The notes below the pieces were generated by a model. The model searched no databases. It was not told the origin of the DNA and saw nothing but the letters and a program-made list of their open reading frames with translations. From Labyrinthula sp. Ha (taxonomy: Eukaryota > Sar > Bigyra > Labyrinthulida > Labyrinthulaceae), in NCBI GenBank assembly GCA_015227615.1, contig JAALGZ010000007.1:1-64000 (forward strand): a stretch of 64,000 nt of DNA, given 5' to 3'. Every line of letters begins with the position of its first letter. Position 1 is the first letter of the stretch. Shown one piece after another: positions 21,838 through 34,890 of this stretch. Both the position numbers and the translations under genes were made by a program.

Positions 21838-23330
21838 TTAAATTTCACCATTGGTGTAAACATCATTGTCATAGAAGCAAATTCTCTCAAGTGACTCTTT
21901 TTTCTGTTCTTTTTCTTCTTGATTCTCTTGTTCTATTTCCTTGCATTCTTCGCCATTATTAAAACTTAAAACTGGCTTCTTTATAATAAAATAAACACTG
22001 AAATCCACCAACTCATCATATTTCATCTTCAAAAATACAAGGTTGTTTAAAGTAGCAGGCCTAATAGTATTTTTTTGGCAGTAAAAACTGGCTTATACTG
22101 GTTAAAAAATATTTCTACACTACGCCAAATCCCTGGGATGAAACTGGACTTTGTATAACTACTCTTCCTTCTGTCTACTCTATTATGAGCAGCGATCTCT
22201 TCAAGAATAGAGCCACTGCGTGAATTCCACTACTTTCAGCATCAGCAGGCAATCTTTACCTTATCAGAAGATTTTGTTTATCTTCATCAAGTTTATCTTC
22301 TAATCTTAAATGAACTTTAATTGTCACAGTTTCAAAAGCATCAAACATAGCCAAAAGTTTTGACCCATATTCAAGACGTTTCAACATAGCTGCACCATTG
22401 TTAACATCTAATAATAAATTAGCAACAATCTTCTTGCCTTGAAAAGGTCAATTTTTTAAGCAAAACTATGTAACGATGGCAAATAGTAAGAAACTTAATA
22501 TGTCTTCTGAGAATTTTCTTTCATTCTCTCTCAGAACCAGAGAACCAACGTTATCATCATTAAACTACGCACAGAACATTCAAATCTGGAGCTAACTTTC
22601 AATTATAAGAAATCTTACAGTTGAACGCATTATACTTGGAGGTATAACTAGCTTGCTGGTATTTTTTCTATGAGCTGCTGTTAATTTATGAGACTTTTTG
22701 ATCTTGCGAAGAAGATTCCACGCATTGTCCAAAGCTTCGGTTAACTTTTCATGAGATTTGGTTCAATCTCTCACACCTGCAGCTGCCCGATGATTAATAC
22801 AATCCCCAAAAACTGCTTTTCAACATATCTGCAAAGTTTTTGTTCGTATTTGCATTGTCGGTACAGTTGCAACAAGTGATCCATCATCAAGACCAAATCT
22901 CTGCGTCAAGTTCTTGGGGAAAGGAAAAGTGTCACTTGTTCTATGGGTTTCTTGCTAAAGAAGACGCTCCAAGAAGATGGAAAGTTATCTTATCCATTTT
23001 GTCAAAGTATAACTAGGCACTATTAAAGATGAATCCTTGGTGAGCCTAACCATCAATGATTAAGCAATATTTTTCTGTTTCGACTCCTTTTTCTAATCTC
23101 TTCTGTAGAAATATATTTCACGGGTTTAATAAAACCTCTCATATTTTTTTCAATAATGAAATCATCTGCATTCTTTATTGGCTTAAGCTTCTCATTTCCT
23201 AATAATCTCAGGGACTGATTCTTTCTTAGCAAAGAAGTCGTATATAGTTTCATTATGAACATCGGATGTTGAATAACTCTTAGACTCAAAAAATATATCT
23301 ACTTTTTTGCGCTTTTTTTTAGTTTTCTTA
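21838..23330 (-). pseudogene. Decayed protein-coding stretch, possibly hAT-like transposase
   Basis: Reading the minus strand gives a run of coherent but interrupted peptide stretches in shifting frames. Examples are IIEKNMRGFIKPVKYISTEE near 23100, CINHRAAAGVRD followed by KLTEALDNAWNLLRKIKKSH near 22700-22800, and RLEYGSKLLAMFDAFETVTI near 22350. The Cys-x2-His then VRD..K pattern resembles the CxxH region of hAT transposases, but similarity is weak and stops are numerous. It could also be a dead host gene. No terminal repeats were found around it. Confidence 0.3.
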
Positions 23331-26300
23331 TTTTAGTTTGTCAATTAACGTATTGTCCATGTATATTTCTAAATGTTCCAGGAAACCAGTATAATATTTT
23401 TACACTACGAAGTCATAGACTGTGTACATGATTTGCAAGGAAGTTTGAATACATGTGGTTTCTCTGTGAATTTATCGTTTTCAACCTTTTAATTCTGCTT
23501 AGCTACCGCAAATGAAGTCGGTTCTCCTCCAACAGTGTCTTTTTGTATAAGATTGGAGGCAGATTTGGTCAAATCAACATTCATATTGACCGGAACTTAT
23601 AATTTTAAACATTTTTCAGTGGTTTTCAATGACAAAATCATACATTTAAAGAAAATAAAAAAAAACGAGCTCCCGGCAACCAAGTAATTCCGTAACCGCC
23701 TACCAAGTGTCATTTACAGGTAAGCCGTGGAGAGGGTACCAATATCCTGGATATGTGTGGACAGCTGTCGTTGAGTATCACTGCTTGGAACACCCACTTA
23801 GCTTTATCTAAGAAAATGTCGATAATTATTTTTATTAATCTTAGCTATATAAATTTGATTTGGTTCATCATGTTTTGAAAATCTATATAAGAGTACTCAC
23901 GACTAATTTTGTGTAACTTGAAACAAAACGTAATACGGATGCTTTTTTATATAAAATAAGTTTCTCGTAATTTATAAAAGAAAATCTTATGTTGGAAGAG
24001 TTTGAAATTAGGAGTTGAGCCAATTTCCGTTAATATTTTCAAATTTTGTATAAGAACACTGTCTGTTTCATCTCTTACACCTTAATTTAAGTAAAACATT
24101 AGTTTACTTGGCATATGGCATTATGAATAAATTAAAGGTGAGGTGGGTTTTAAGGTCTCCGAAAATGTCATTATTTCGTTTCTCGTGCAAAATATGAGAA
24201 AAGACATGATATTATAAATTTGACGTTAACTTTACTGTTTTCATTCGTAAGGGGTGGTCTGTATTCTTCTAAATACTGATTTCTAACTATATGAAGATTA
24301 TAAAATTTATAAAACCAGCTCTATTTATAGTTATCAAAGTACTTGCTGAGAAGTACAAATAAACAATGGGTGTACAAAAATATACAGTCTAAGATACTTC
24401 TATAAAGCTTGCAACACACCTTTATATTTTAAGAAGAATAAAAAGAATTATTAACTTCTCTCCCTTCATATCTCCAGTAGCTCAGCTTTTTCAGGATGAG
24501 ATGGCCATAATGACCATCTGTACTATGAAACCCGGTAAATAAAACAAGCCATGATGAGTAGTAAGGGCACTGAGAAATATTATCATGAATTATGATGAAT
24601 TCTTCGAAGGTCCAAATGGAGAGGCTTAAGGATAAAGAAGCTGCTTTTCCTAAAAATGTATATAAGCATCTTCTAGTTTTGTGCCTACGTCTCTGTAACA
24701 ACAAAAAGAATAGACTTCTTATTGCTTGTAATATTACTAACTCTAATGAACTTTTATTTTTAAACCAATTACATCTAAAAATCAAATATTTATGAACTGG
24801 GGAATTAGTGGCAGTTTTTGCACTAGGGTTTGATGGAATAAAATTAGACAGCAAGATCAATTATGTTTTCAGGTTGCTTAAGAATTAGTTTCATAGAGTC
24901 TTGGAAAAATCAAGATTCATGCTGAAGCAAGGAAATATTAGCCCTAAATAGCTAAATTGTCGCTCCCAAAAAAAAGTAAGTGGTACTTAAATTTGTACAA
25001 TTAGTATCCAGGCTGGTAGAATTGCAAAAGAGTAGACTATAAGTTAACAATTGGTAGGTGCATTATTATTATATAGCTACCAACGATGAAGTATGGTTTT
25101 TGAAGAAGAAAGCAAAGTTTCGGGTATTCAGTATATGGAAAAAAGTCCTTGAAATGTTAATGAACTAAAGAGGCGTCTGAATTGAAAAAAAATCGAGACA
25201 TTCCTCAAGTGGAAACTAGTTAAATTAATTACATCATAATCATCAAAGCTCTTAAATAAGCTAAGATAACAGTAGCTGAATATAATGTACAAAAAGATTT
25301 CCGTTTTCATGTTGAACGAACATATAATGAAGTCGTTCAGCGCAGCACTTAGCACGATGTTGTAACTCTATATTTCGGATTTATACAATTGTGAAAAACA
25401 GGTGTGTGTATACGGTAAGAGAACACTGGTATGCAAGAACTCAACAAGCATTGCATTAGGAAGGAATAATTCTACTTGAGAGAGACGGAAAGAGGAAGAA
25501 ACTTGTAGACGCATATTCTCTTCTATTTATCAAATGATACTTAAATCATTAGGTGGATATACTGTATACCAGTGAAAAGTAGTTGGATTAAAAAAGAATG
25601 ATAGTATAGAGAAACTTACAAAAGTCTTCATATGTACCATTTGCAGGCTATTCGTGAGAATCTATTCCCAGTGAGAGTTTCCATTAAGTCTAATGTTCCA
25701 CAAAGGCATAAAAACCTGAAACTAAAATCTATATCACAATCGGGTCTAAAGCTTAAAAAGGTTCTTGTAACATTTTTAAACCATAATTCAAAAAAATATG
25801 ACAGAATCAGAGATTATTTTACTTATTTCTTGATAAGTCTTGCTGCGAACATATGGTCATCCAACAAATTATCATTCCTTAATTTCACAATTCAAATGAT
25901 CAGAAAGATTTTAGAGCCAAATGTAGTATGTATTATTTTAGCTTTTTGTAGAATTCAAGGGAAACATACCGTGGAAAATGTTGATAATGTTTTTGAAAGT
26001 TAATCAAGGCTTCGGGATAAAGGTTAAATTACTTACACGGACTTTGGATAGTAGGAGTACGATTAAGTCCATAGAAGATGTCACCAACAAAATCCAGAAG
26101 ATCCTACTTATTGTTACGCAACAAAAAGATGTTATGGATGTTCCCTCGTACCAAGATCTTATTCTTTCCTACTCAGTTCATACAAATTAGCTTGTCTTGA
26201 TTCATTTTTTAAATGTTTCTGTTAAGTAAATCGCAGCAATAAAGAATAGGTACACCCTTTCAAAATTGGAGGAGACAGTTCAGAAGCTTATGAAGTAGTC

Positions 26301-27821
26301 AACAAAACATCAGGGAATGAGTATGAAATACAGAAGAGTAACTCTATCAATAGGTAGCTAGACGTCATATCCTCATAATGATTCCTTTAATAAGCGCTTC
26401 AATAACATAAAGCTCGACACTTCTTGTGTTAACATATATTCAATAGGCCTAGAAATATGTTATGTATGTGCAAGATCTGTTCAAATAGAACTCCAATGAA
26501 TAATATGTGTTGGCCAAGTTTGCGGAGGATATTTTTTTTGCTTCAGATGGACAAGCGTCTACCCTTATTTATTAATGAAGGGAACAATATCTTCCTCTGG
26601 TGATAAACAGTCCGCCATCAGACAGACATTACATCTTTGGAATCTTCTATATAGTCAATTGACCAACTTAAAAACCTTTGAGTTAGCACCATTGGTAATG
26701 AGAAAGCTTATGAGACGCCTTTTTGTTTATTGTTCAGGAAATTAGATGTTACAGCAGCAAATGTGAGAACAATAACTGTGGGTAAATTCTAATGTCTGGA
26801 TGCGATCAGCTTATCTTTGGTATTATCCCTACTTAGCCGAAGCATTAGCTTGAATCTCTTAGAATTGACCCAATAGAAGGCAGCGGAAATGCTTTAAGGT
26901 TAGTTTGACATGGGAGGCTAACTCTTGCTAACGTTGCTGTACCTGAGAAAACTTAAAATGAGGACGATGCTGAGAAAGAAGCTCATTTTGTGAAGCTTTC
27001 TATAAGCAAGTCTAACTCTAAGGTAATATAAACCTCAAACTAGTAGACTTGCAGGGGAGATTGTCGCAATGGAATAGTTCATGCAACAAAGAACACTATT
27101 AAGCGGGGTTATTCAAACAGGTCCAAGCAAACCCAGCTTTTCTTTTCTACAAGAAGAACCTTGACTATTTCCTGTAGTAGGGCTTTGGGTAAGCAAATCA
27201 ATGCTCATGGGGGTGTTTAAGGGGTGGGACTGCAAAAGGAAGAGATGATACTTTAATAAGAAGAATGTAGGTGCAAAGATGGGTAAGTAGCTTTGCAGAC
27301 TTAATTCCTGATAAAGATTCTTTCACTGTGGTTGAATGTCGAAACAAGGCAGAAACAAACAAGTTGCAAAAAGTCGAACTTGCATCACAAAACTAAAACA
27401 AAAATGGAAGTAGAGAATATTTTCTAAAAGTGTAAACATATACAAAATCGGGAACGACCCTTTTGGGGAAACATGGAATTATATTTAGGGTAAGGTTCGT
27501 GTTTTATACAGAGTTTGTTCACTTTTAGTTAAATGTACTTGGGAGTAGGGCGTATTGTTTAACGTTGTTGTGTCAATTGTTTCTTCCATTTGGTTTCTTC
27601 ATATCCTTGAAAGAATTTCTAGTTCGATTGTTTACAACGAGTTCTATAGTGTAGAAAGTCTGAACTTAGAATGTTTTACTGGTAATAGGAAGCCTAAGAA
27701 GTAAGAATCGTCAAATCAACTTTAAACTAACCAAGTGCCCCATTAAAGTACAATCTTTTACGTCTTCCCTCGAGTAATAGCCCTGTCTTATCTATATTTC
27801 TGATTTTCAAGTGTTGCTACT
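23331..27821. other. Gene desert with possible coding debris
   Basis: No intact gene is seen. The plus-strand stretch 25632-26190 is open in two overlapping frames and includes a segment (SSNKLSFLNFTIQMIRKILE) loosely like the N-terminal half of hAT transposases, but too weak to name. The 143-codon minus-strand stretch at 24429-24860 has low-complexity LSLSLS and no family resemblance. Confidence 0.4.
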
Positions 27822-27838
27822 AGGGTTTCTTATTGTGT
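27822..27838 (+). repeat. Left terminal inverted repeat of the hAT-like element
   Basis: AGGGTTTCTTATTGTGT, imperfect inverted match to 32254-32270. It is followed by several CCGTTA(A/T) subterminal motifs. Confidence 0.35.
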
Positions 27839-30800
27839 TTACCGTTAACTATCAGAAATTTAAATGTTTAAATCTTACTTACCGTTATTAACAATGAAAA
27901 ATCCTGAACGGATCAGAAATTAAAGGAAATTTCCGTTAATCACGATAAGCGCCATAAGAACGATAGATTTTGGTGTTTCCAGAAAATTTTAACCATTTAA
28001 TATTCTGTCCCAAATCATATCTCCATAATATAATATACCTATGTTTTTCCTGTAAAGGAATAAAATTGAAGCAAAGGCTGACTCAGAAGTAGATACAACA
28101 AGGAATTAACATCATTTGCAAATTATTTTATATGAAAATCTTCTTATGACTACTAACATTATCCTTGAAGCTATCTCAATCCAAGCTCAAGCTGAACTTC
28201 TAGATAATATTTCAATATTCTAAATACGTTTTTTAAATAATTTGAAATTACTAATTCTAGTCTCTGAGAGAAAGTGTAACTGAGAAAATATAGATAATAC
28301 CTTTGCCATAGAAGAATTTTGCATAATCTTCAAGTAGAAATGCTTGTATCTTGGCTCAAACCTCACTTCAGAATATTTATAACATACCATTAAAAAGTTT
28401 TTTAAAAGAACTTTTAAGAAAAATAAAGTAGATCACTTAAATAAATTTCAACTTTATGAATACAGAACATATTTATTTGGGATAGTGAAAATTCTTGCAT
28501 AATTCTCATAAAGAAATATTTGTATCTTGGCCCAAAATCTGATTCAGAAAAACCTTAGTACACCTTTGGAAAGATATTTTATTTTCTCAACCACTCCTAA
28601 AGTATAGCTTAGTTTCCTATAAAGTTAACCACCAGTTTTCAGCATTCTAATCCCCCAAAATCAAAACAGAATATAGCATATCAACACTTGTCGGAATAGA
28701 AGCTATTTTTGTCAATGAAAATCTCGTCTTTTTAAACCAAATAAAATTTTAAAATACTTTAAAGATTAATTTTCAACATGTTATGTTTTTTCATTTTCTT
28801 TTAGTTGGGAATACTATGGTTAAAGTTCATATTTTTAAATTTTTTAAATACTTGTTATTTATCAATCATATTTTATTTTTTATGTATATCGCTCAGGTTT
28901 TATTTAAAAGGCTATTATAGCCCATTTAACTAATCTTAAAAATATTTCTAACAGTTAGTTATTAAATGTTGTATATTTGGGCACTGGAAGATATTTTTCT
29001 ATTTTGTTCTTTTCAGTTCAACCTGTATTTTGGGTGAATTACCAAATAATTGTAAATCTTATTTCTCAACAAACTTTTCAATTTATGGGGAAAATAAAGC
29101 TTTGAAAAGCCCATTCGAATACCTTTTTATATATATGAGATAGTATAGGATTTGAGACAGTTTACTTTATGAAGAACACCAAATACCACCAATATACTGC
29201 TCACTCGTTTTATATCGACCAGAAAATAATGAACAAAAGGTTACACCACCTCTATAAGCTATCTAGGTTAGTTCTTATATTCAATTTAGGTCTGGTAGCA
29301 AAAAAAATATTGTTTGATGGTTTTTGTCATTACGGGGTGTTCAAAACTTTATCAACAATTTCTTTAATAATGCAGTATAATGCCCATATAATCTGCAACA
29401 CCTTTTCAACTCTTCTACAAAGCTCAAAACATATAACAATCTAAACCTATCACTTATTGAAAAAAATAAAGGATTAAAACAACTTATATTATAAAAAAGC
29501 CATGATTACTGAAAATAACCTATATAGTATTTGTTAGTTCTTGTCAAAAAATCTTCCTCAAATACAGCATTATCACCCACAATGTGTTTCACATTGAAAA
29601 AACCTTTCCAACCATGTTTTTTGGCAAGTTATTTGATAATTATGAGTACTTTAAACCCTAAAAAAGGCTAATTTTAAGGGTTCTTTTCACTAAGTTTAAA
29701 TATCTCTAAAAAACATACATTCAAACGTAATATCATGAACAACAACTTTACAGATGACCTGATTCTTCTCAGACCCTAAAAATTCACTATGCCTTACTTC
29801 TATCAATATTTATCAAGATTTTCCTTCTTTGATTAACTCTAAATGAGCTAAAATTCACTCAGGAAAATCAAATGTTGAAAATTTGCACATCTGAAAATAC
29901 GAAATCACTTAGTTTTGGTATAATCATCTAAGTTTTGGTACTAGGCTGCCCCTAATAACTAAAAAAACTACCTGTATCCTTTAATTCTGTGTTTTAGTAT
30001 ATTTTAAATGTATTTTTTAAGAAAAGTCGATATTGGGGTACAATATTGTTTTTCTAAACTTCAATCCTTGAAATACTTCGAGAAATACTCGTCTAGAGCC
30101 CAAACAGACCTTACTAGTCGAAAGAACAGGTAAATTTAGGTCGATAAATAAGTTTAATTGAGATTTGGAGTATTCTGTGTAAATTCTTAGCGTTTTATCC
30201 TATTTCTAAGATCTCAGAAACTCTGAAAAAGGATACCCTTAAACGTCAAATATTCATGAATGGGTGATACCAAGTAGCAAAACATCCTGAGAAATTTTAA
30301 CACGTCTAGGTATGGGTAATATAGGTTACCTCCGAGTTTTGTTTGAAGAAACTCCAAGAAATTCCCTATTGATCTGGGCAATAGTTATTTGCCATAATTT
30401 AACTTGGTTTCGAACTCAACTTTAAAATAGCCAAAACTTAACTTCTAACAGGGCAACTATCTATTATTTTGACTCTAATCTTATTTAGAGTTAATTTCCA
30501 GTAGCTTAGAAAGGAAAAAAGGTTAAAGTTTTTATTAGTTTTAATTATACAAATCTCTGTCATATCATTGTAAATTCCTATATAAGAATACAGTTTTATG
30601 ACTTTTACATATGATGAAATGCTCAAAAACATATAAATTGGGATAGGGAAAATTAATATAAGTTAAGAAAGATCTACACTTTTAGTTTTGGAAAAAAAGT
30701 CGTGGTCTGGCCATTTTTCTGACATATATATGGTAAAAAAGTGATGTTTTTGTTTTTATAGGCGTAGCACCTTGCTCTTACGTTTATAAAGTGTGCTTAA

Positions 30801-31186
30801 TATAATTTTAAAGAAGGAAAACTTCATTTACTAACGGTGGTATTTATATATTTTAACTCTGAGATTAACTTATTTAAGAACTCCCCTACCTTTTGGTATC
30901 TTCATTTTCCTCTAGTTGTTCAATAAATCCAATAATACATTACCCACAATCCAATAAAACCAAAGACCAAGAACTGATCTATCAAACTAATTGATTTTCC
31001 CATACTCTTAATTCATCATAGGAAGCCACGACCTTTTCAATAGTGTCTATTTTTATAATATTATACTTCGCACTAGCTCTTAGGTATTCACTTCTTACCT
31101 TCCCAAATACACGGCAGTAGGGGAACAATCGCGAAATTTCAGTATGGCATCACTTTTAGACAAGAAATGTAAGCTTTTTGCCCCTG

Positions 31187-31203
31187 GAGAGAGAGAGAGA
31201 GAG
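31187..31203. repeat. (GA)n microsatellite
   Basis: Uninterrupted GA repeat of 17 bases, directly upstream of the hAT dimerisation-domain remnant. Confidence 0.9.
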
Positions 31204-31650
31204 TGATGAGTTTAAGGATGATGTTGAAGAAGTGGTACTAGAGATGGATAAGTTCAAGCCTTTAGGTGAAAATGCTCCAGTGACTTAAGTTTTCAAGATA
31301 AGCAAGTTGGATTTTAGCTTGTTGTTTGAAGATACAAATAATTCAAAACTAGCTACCAATATTGAACCAAACCGCTAAGAGTTGTTGTGCTACTTGAATC
31401 TTGACGGCATTGCGGGAAATGCTGACCTTTTGGCATGGCGGGAAAATGTTGAACCGGTGTTTCCAACGCTTGCAAAACTCGCTAGAAAATTTTTAGGTAT
31501 TCAAAAAGCAGCGTTAGCTCTGAAAAAGCCTTTTCTCATAGTCGATTTGAATATAGAGGAAAGGAGTACATGTCTGATGAAACTTTTATGATGAGAATGA
31601 ACGCATGAGAGTGGATGAGGTTGTAGGAAAAGATTAAATATTTTTTTGGG
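31190..31650 (+). pseudogene. hAT transposase C-terminal dimerisation domain remnant
   Basis: The plus strand reads SDEFKDDVEEVVLEMDKFK, then DLLAWRENVEPVFPTLAKLA followed by RKFLGIQ, then LNIEERSTCL and finally DENERMRVDEVVGKD in a shifted frame. This closely follows the hAT dimerisation motif (L-x-WW...FP-x-LA-x-LARK-x-L-x-I...). Several in-frame stops and at least one frameshift show it is dead. It probably belongs to the element bounded by 27822 and 32270. Confidence 0.65.
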
Positions 31651-32253
31651 GGTTCTTTAACCTGTTAGTACAGATTTTTCCTTTTTTAACTATTAAAAAA
31701 TATTTTTTTCACAATTTTTACTTATTTTCTATCCAAAACAAATAAACTTTATACATCCTTTTGAAAACTTAACACAGAAAAACTAAAAGTATACTTAAAG
31801 AAACATTAGTTTAACTCAATTTAGTTCAGTTTGCCAATTTATTTTTCTTTAGCCCAATCTTATTATTTGTCCTCTCAATTAAACACGTCTCCCAAACAGT
31901 TCAGCTAAGCAAAATCTCCAACAAGTAGAAGACAGCTAGTTTTGAAGCTACGGCGAGCAAAATATTCTTTGTTCATGTTTGAAAACTACTTTCATATTTC
32001 TTTGCACCACCTTTTTTATTGAAACAAGGAGTGTTTTCTGTACTTGTTTGGTTTTGACTTTAACCAGGAGGAGAAAACTTGGTGTTTGTTGAATTCCCAA
32101 AATATACCAGTACGTACCGTTACTTATCGTGCTTATCGTGATTTCCGTTAACTTCTCCTCTTTTCCGTTAAACGATAAGGCTCCAATTTTGTTTATCGTT
32201 ATTAACGGAAAGAAAAAATATCAGGAAATTTCCGTTAATTATCGTGGTCCATG

Positions 32254-32270
32254 ATACGATAGGAAACTCT
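32254..32270 (-). repeat. Right terminal inverted repeat of the hAT-like element
   Basis: On the minus strand AGAGTTTCCTATCGTAT, imperfect match to the left end at 27822-27838. It is preceded by a cluster of ATTAACGGAAA and TTATCGT motifs at 32100-32250. Confidence 0.35.
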
Positions 32271-32605
32271 TATTGTAAACAGATATCCCTTTTAAGGACA
32301 CAGCTAAGTCCGTTTAAGATGAAATTGGAATATTACCAGTAATGGATCGATACAATAACTATCTGAACAAAATATTAGTGTTAATTTGTCAATTACCAGT
32401 GAAGCCCGGTATATCATAATTTCGTGTATACATATATATAGTTAATGAGAGAGCAGTTCGTACACAGATCTTCTCGATAAGCTTTTTTTTTATTTCGGGA
32501 GAACTAATGAAAGAAAACTTAAGGGCAATGACAATTTCTTGTCCTATATCACTTGGAAATTGTTTCCTTTGTAGAGCAGTAATATGCTATTTTATTCAAG
32601 AAGGA

Positions 32606-32614
32606 TATATAAAA
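32606..32614 (+). promoter_or_regulatory. Possible TATA box
   Basis: TATATAAAA about 370 bp upstream of the Asp-rich gene start. A second candidate, TATATAAA, lies at 32727-32734, about 250 bp upstream. Either could serve that gene, but such motifs are frequent in AT-rich DNA. Confidence 0.25.
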
Positions 32615-32980
32615 GGAGACCTTTACCTCACAAGAACAAAAAAAAATAAAATCTCCCCAGAACTGTGGTTTTGACACTATTTACATTTATGTTTTTCCAC
32701 ATATTTTGAGCCGAAATATCTCTTCTTATATAAACCACGAATACCTCTCTCGGGAAATTCCCTCTCGGTGTCTCGGGAGAAAAATATATTTGGAAGATTC
32801 TTCTCGAGAATTTATTCTCATCTCATTTATCACGCCCAGTTATATATTAGCTGTATCATTCCAATGCCTAACTTCTTTGGATTATTAACGGCCAGATTTA
32901 TCTCCTGGCAACAATATTTGTACCGAAACAGCACCTACAAAACTAAACAAAAACAAATAGTTGAATAAAAAAGTAATAAC

Positions 32981-34060
32981 ATGAGTAAAGGATATTTGAG
33001 TGTATTAGCAGTGCTTTTTTTACAAGCACAAGGAAGAAGTGTAAAGAGTCAAGTTGAGGCAGTTAGAAGGTTAAAAGGTATCTCCAAGACAGCTGAAACT
33101 ATTCAAACAAAGGCGCTAGAGGATATTCTAGTTGCTCGTAAAACTGATGACTTGGACTTGGCTCTAATTCAGTTAGTTCGCGATGAATGTGCAGATGAAA
33201 TTGCAGCTTTGGAACTAGACTTCAACGACGATGATGATGACGACGACGACGACGATGATGATGACAGCGACGATGATGATGATGACAGCGACGATGATGA
33301 TGATGATGACAGCGACGACGATGATGATGAGGATTTTGAAGTCGAACTAGAAGCATTAGAAGAGTTCAAAGACTGTGTTGTTGATATTTTCAAAGATTTA
33401 CTCATTGATTGTTTCAATGACGTTCCAGCACTACAACCAGTTGCAGAATGTTTGGTTGAAGTTGGATTAGAAGATAGGTTCCTTTATGACTTGGAAAAGG
33501 ATGAAGATGATATTGAAGACGCTATCGAAGATTTGCTTGAATTTGATTTCGACGATGTATTTGACTTTGCAGAAATCTTCAAGGCCCAAGATCTTGATAG
33601 AAAGTATTTGGAGATCTTTGATGTTGATGCTGATGCTTTGAATGAAGCTGATTGTGAGGCTTTATTTGGAGATGAAGAGTTTCCAGATGTTTTTGCTTGT
33701 TTTCTTCTGTTGGATGTAGAAGATATTGAGGACTTGGAAGACTTCTTAGAGGATGAAATTGAAGATTCTCAAGCATGCCAGGATTTGGCAGATTTTGTGG
33801 GCGAAGATGATGCAGAAGATTTTCTAGAAGATATCTTGTTTAAACATTTGGAAGCGCTTGATGATGAAGTAGATGGTTTATGCGGAAACCAGGCTGAAGA
33901 ATGGCAAGAAAAGTTGGATGAAGTTGCTGAAGCTTGTTCTGAGTTTGATGACGGCGCTCTTCTACAAAGTCTTGAGAGTAGATTTTCAGCTGCTGAAAAT
34001 ATCCAAGTTTCTGGATTTGCAGTTGCACTCCTAATGGCTGTTCAAGTTATGTTAAACTAA
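32981..34060 (+). CDS. Secreted Asp-rich acidic protein with probable GPI-type tail
   Basis: Intronless 359-codon gene. Residues 1-19 form a signal peptide (MSKGYLSVLAVLFLQAQG). After a short basic stretch, residues 83-116 are almost pure aspartate broken by single serines. The remaining 220 residues are highly acidic, with Asp, Glu, Leu and Phe in regular helix-like spacing (for example EDIEDAIEDLLEFDFDD) and eight of the nine cysteines, the first lying before the tract. The C terminus is a short hydrophobic segment (GFAVALLMAVQVMLN) with no charged residues after it, as in GPI-anchor signals. No family is recognised. Inference from composition: an extracellular or cell-surface protein binding calcium or another cation, or a mineral or wall component. 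A spacing-conserved cysteine domain in relatives would support a folded module. Ends at TAA; all glutamines use CAA or CAG. Confidence 0.8.
   Translation: MSKGYLSVLAVLFLQAQGRSVKSQVEAVRRLKGISKTAETIQTKALEDILVARKTDDLDLALIQLVRDECADEIAALELDFNDDDDDDDDDDDDDSDDDDDDSDDDDDDDSDDDDDEDFEVELEALEEFKDCVVDIFKDLLIDCFNDVPALQPVAECLVEVGLEDRFLYDLEKDEDDIEDAIEDLLEFDFDDVFDFAEIFKAQDLDRKYLEIFDVDADALNEADCEALFGDEEFPDVFACFLLLDVEDIEDLEDFLEDEIEDSQACQDLADFVGEDDAEDFLEDILFKHLEALDDEVDGLCGNQAEEWQEKLDEVAEACSEFDDGALLQSLESRFSAAENIQVSGFAVALLMAVQVMLN
33227..33328 (+). repeat. (GAY)n trinucleotide repeat encoding poly-Asp
   Basis: About 34 codons of GAT/GAC interrupted by AGC serine codons in a (GAY)n-AGC pattern. The GAT/GAC mixture suggests selection for aspartate rather than a fresh slippage tract. 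Confidence 0.9.
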
Positions 34061-34890
34061 GTAGCATAAGGATAGTTTTGAAAAACAACATTTTAATTTA
34101 GTAGTTCTTAAATAAGTAGTAAGAAAAGGTCAAAAAATAGCAGTTCACAAACACCAATACTTACCTCAAGACGCGTCCTAAAGTGATAGGTTTTGTTGAT
34201 TTCTTGCTAAAATGTTACTCAACCAAGGTTATCATATTTGATATCCTGCACTATCGAAACACTTCTAAACTTAAGTAAATAAATTTCGGTTTATATTCTA
34301 ATTTGAGATCTTTTTATAAAAAAAACTGAAAGAAGGAAAATAAGCCCATAACTATGGAAATATAGCAGAGGAAACAGGAATCAACACACCAACAAAGCTT
34401 GGAAGAAAGAATGGTAACCACATTTTTGCTCAAAGAGTTGAACATTTTACAAATTTGTATAAAGTTTTGCTTCCTTCAACCAAGTTTAAGACTATTTTAA
34501 ACTTTGGTAAGATTTCTGCTTTCAAAAGCTCTGGATAGACAAAAGTAAAGTTTTGATGTGTCCACCAATAACTGGCCTATAGCACATGTGCTGTCAACAA
34601 GATACTTTAAAGAACCAATACTTCGGTTTCTAAGTTTAACTTCATTGAGGTGCAAAAGCTCATCTATTATATTCTTCAGAACGAAAAGATCCATTGCTCG
34701 TAATCCATGGGGATGCTTTCCTGTCGCGACAAAAGAAATTATATACGCCTTCTAGATCAGCCCAATTAAAATTTTGAAAACTCAAAATAGTCGACAATCT
34801 TCAAATCCACTTTGGAGAATAATATCCAACCAATATTAAATCTAGGAACCAGTTCTTGCAGCGCCAAAATATCATAGAGTTTTAGAAGAC

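Larger units (their letters stand above)
27822..32270 (+). mobile_element. Probable degraded hAT DNA transposon
   Basis: The left end starts AGGGTTTCTTATTGTGT. The right end read on the other strand starts AGAGTTTCCTATCGTAT, matching in about 14 of 17 positions. Both ends are followed by 150-190 bp of subterminal motifs built on TTATCGT and CCGTTAA; the 16-mer GGAAATTTCCGTTAAT occurs exactly at 27925-27940 and 32224-32239. A hAT-type C-terminal dimerisation domain lies at 31190-31650, close to the right end as expected. No convincing 8-bp target duplication remains, and the N-terminal two thirds of a transposase cannot be read, so the element is old and dead. Confidence 0.4.

Noticed and set aside
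24429-24860. 143-codon minus-strand open frame as a gene
   Set aside because: It is low-complexity, has no family resemblance, start context or neighbours, and overlaps an equally open plus-strand stretch.
33169-33417. Poly-serine open frame on the minus strand
   Set aside because: It is the antisense shadow of the (GAY)n Asp tract of the acidic protein gene.
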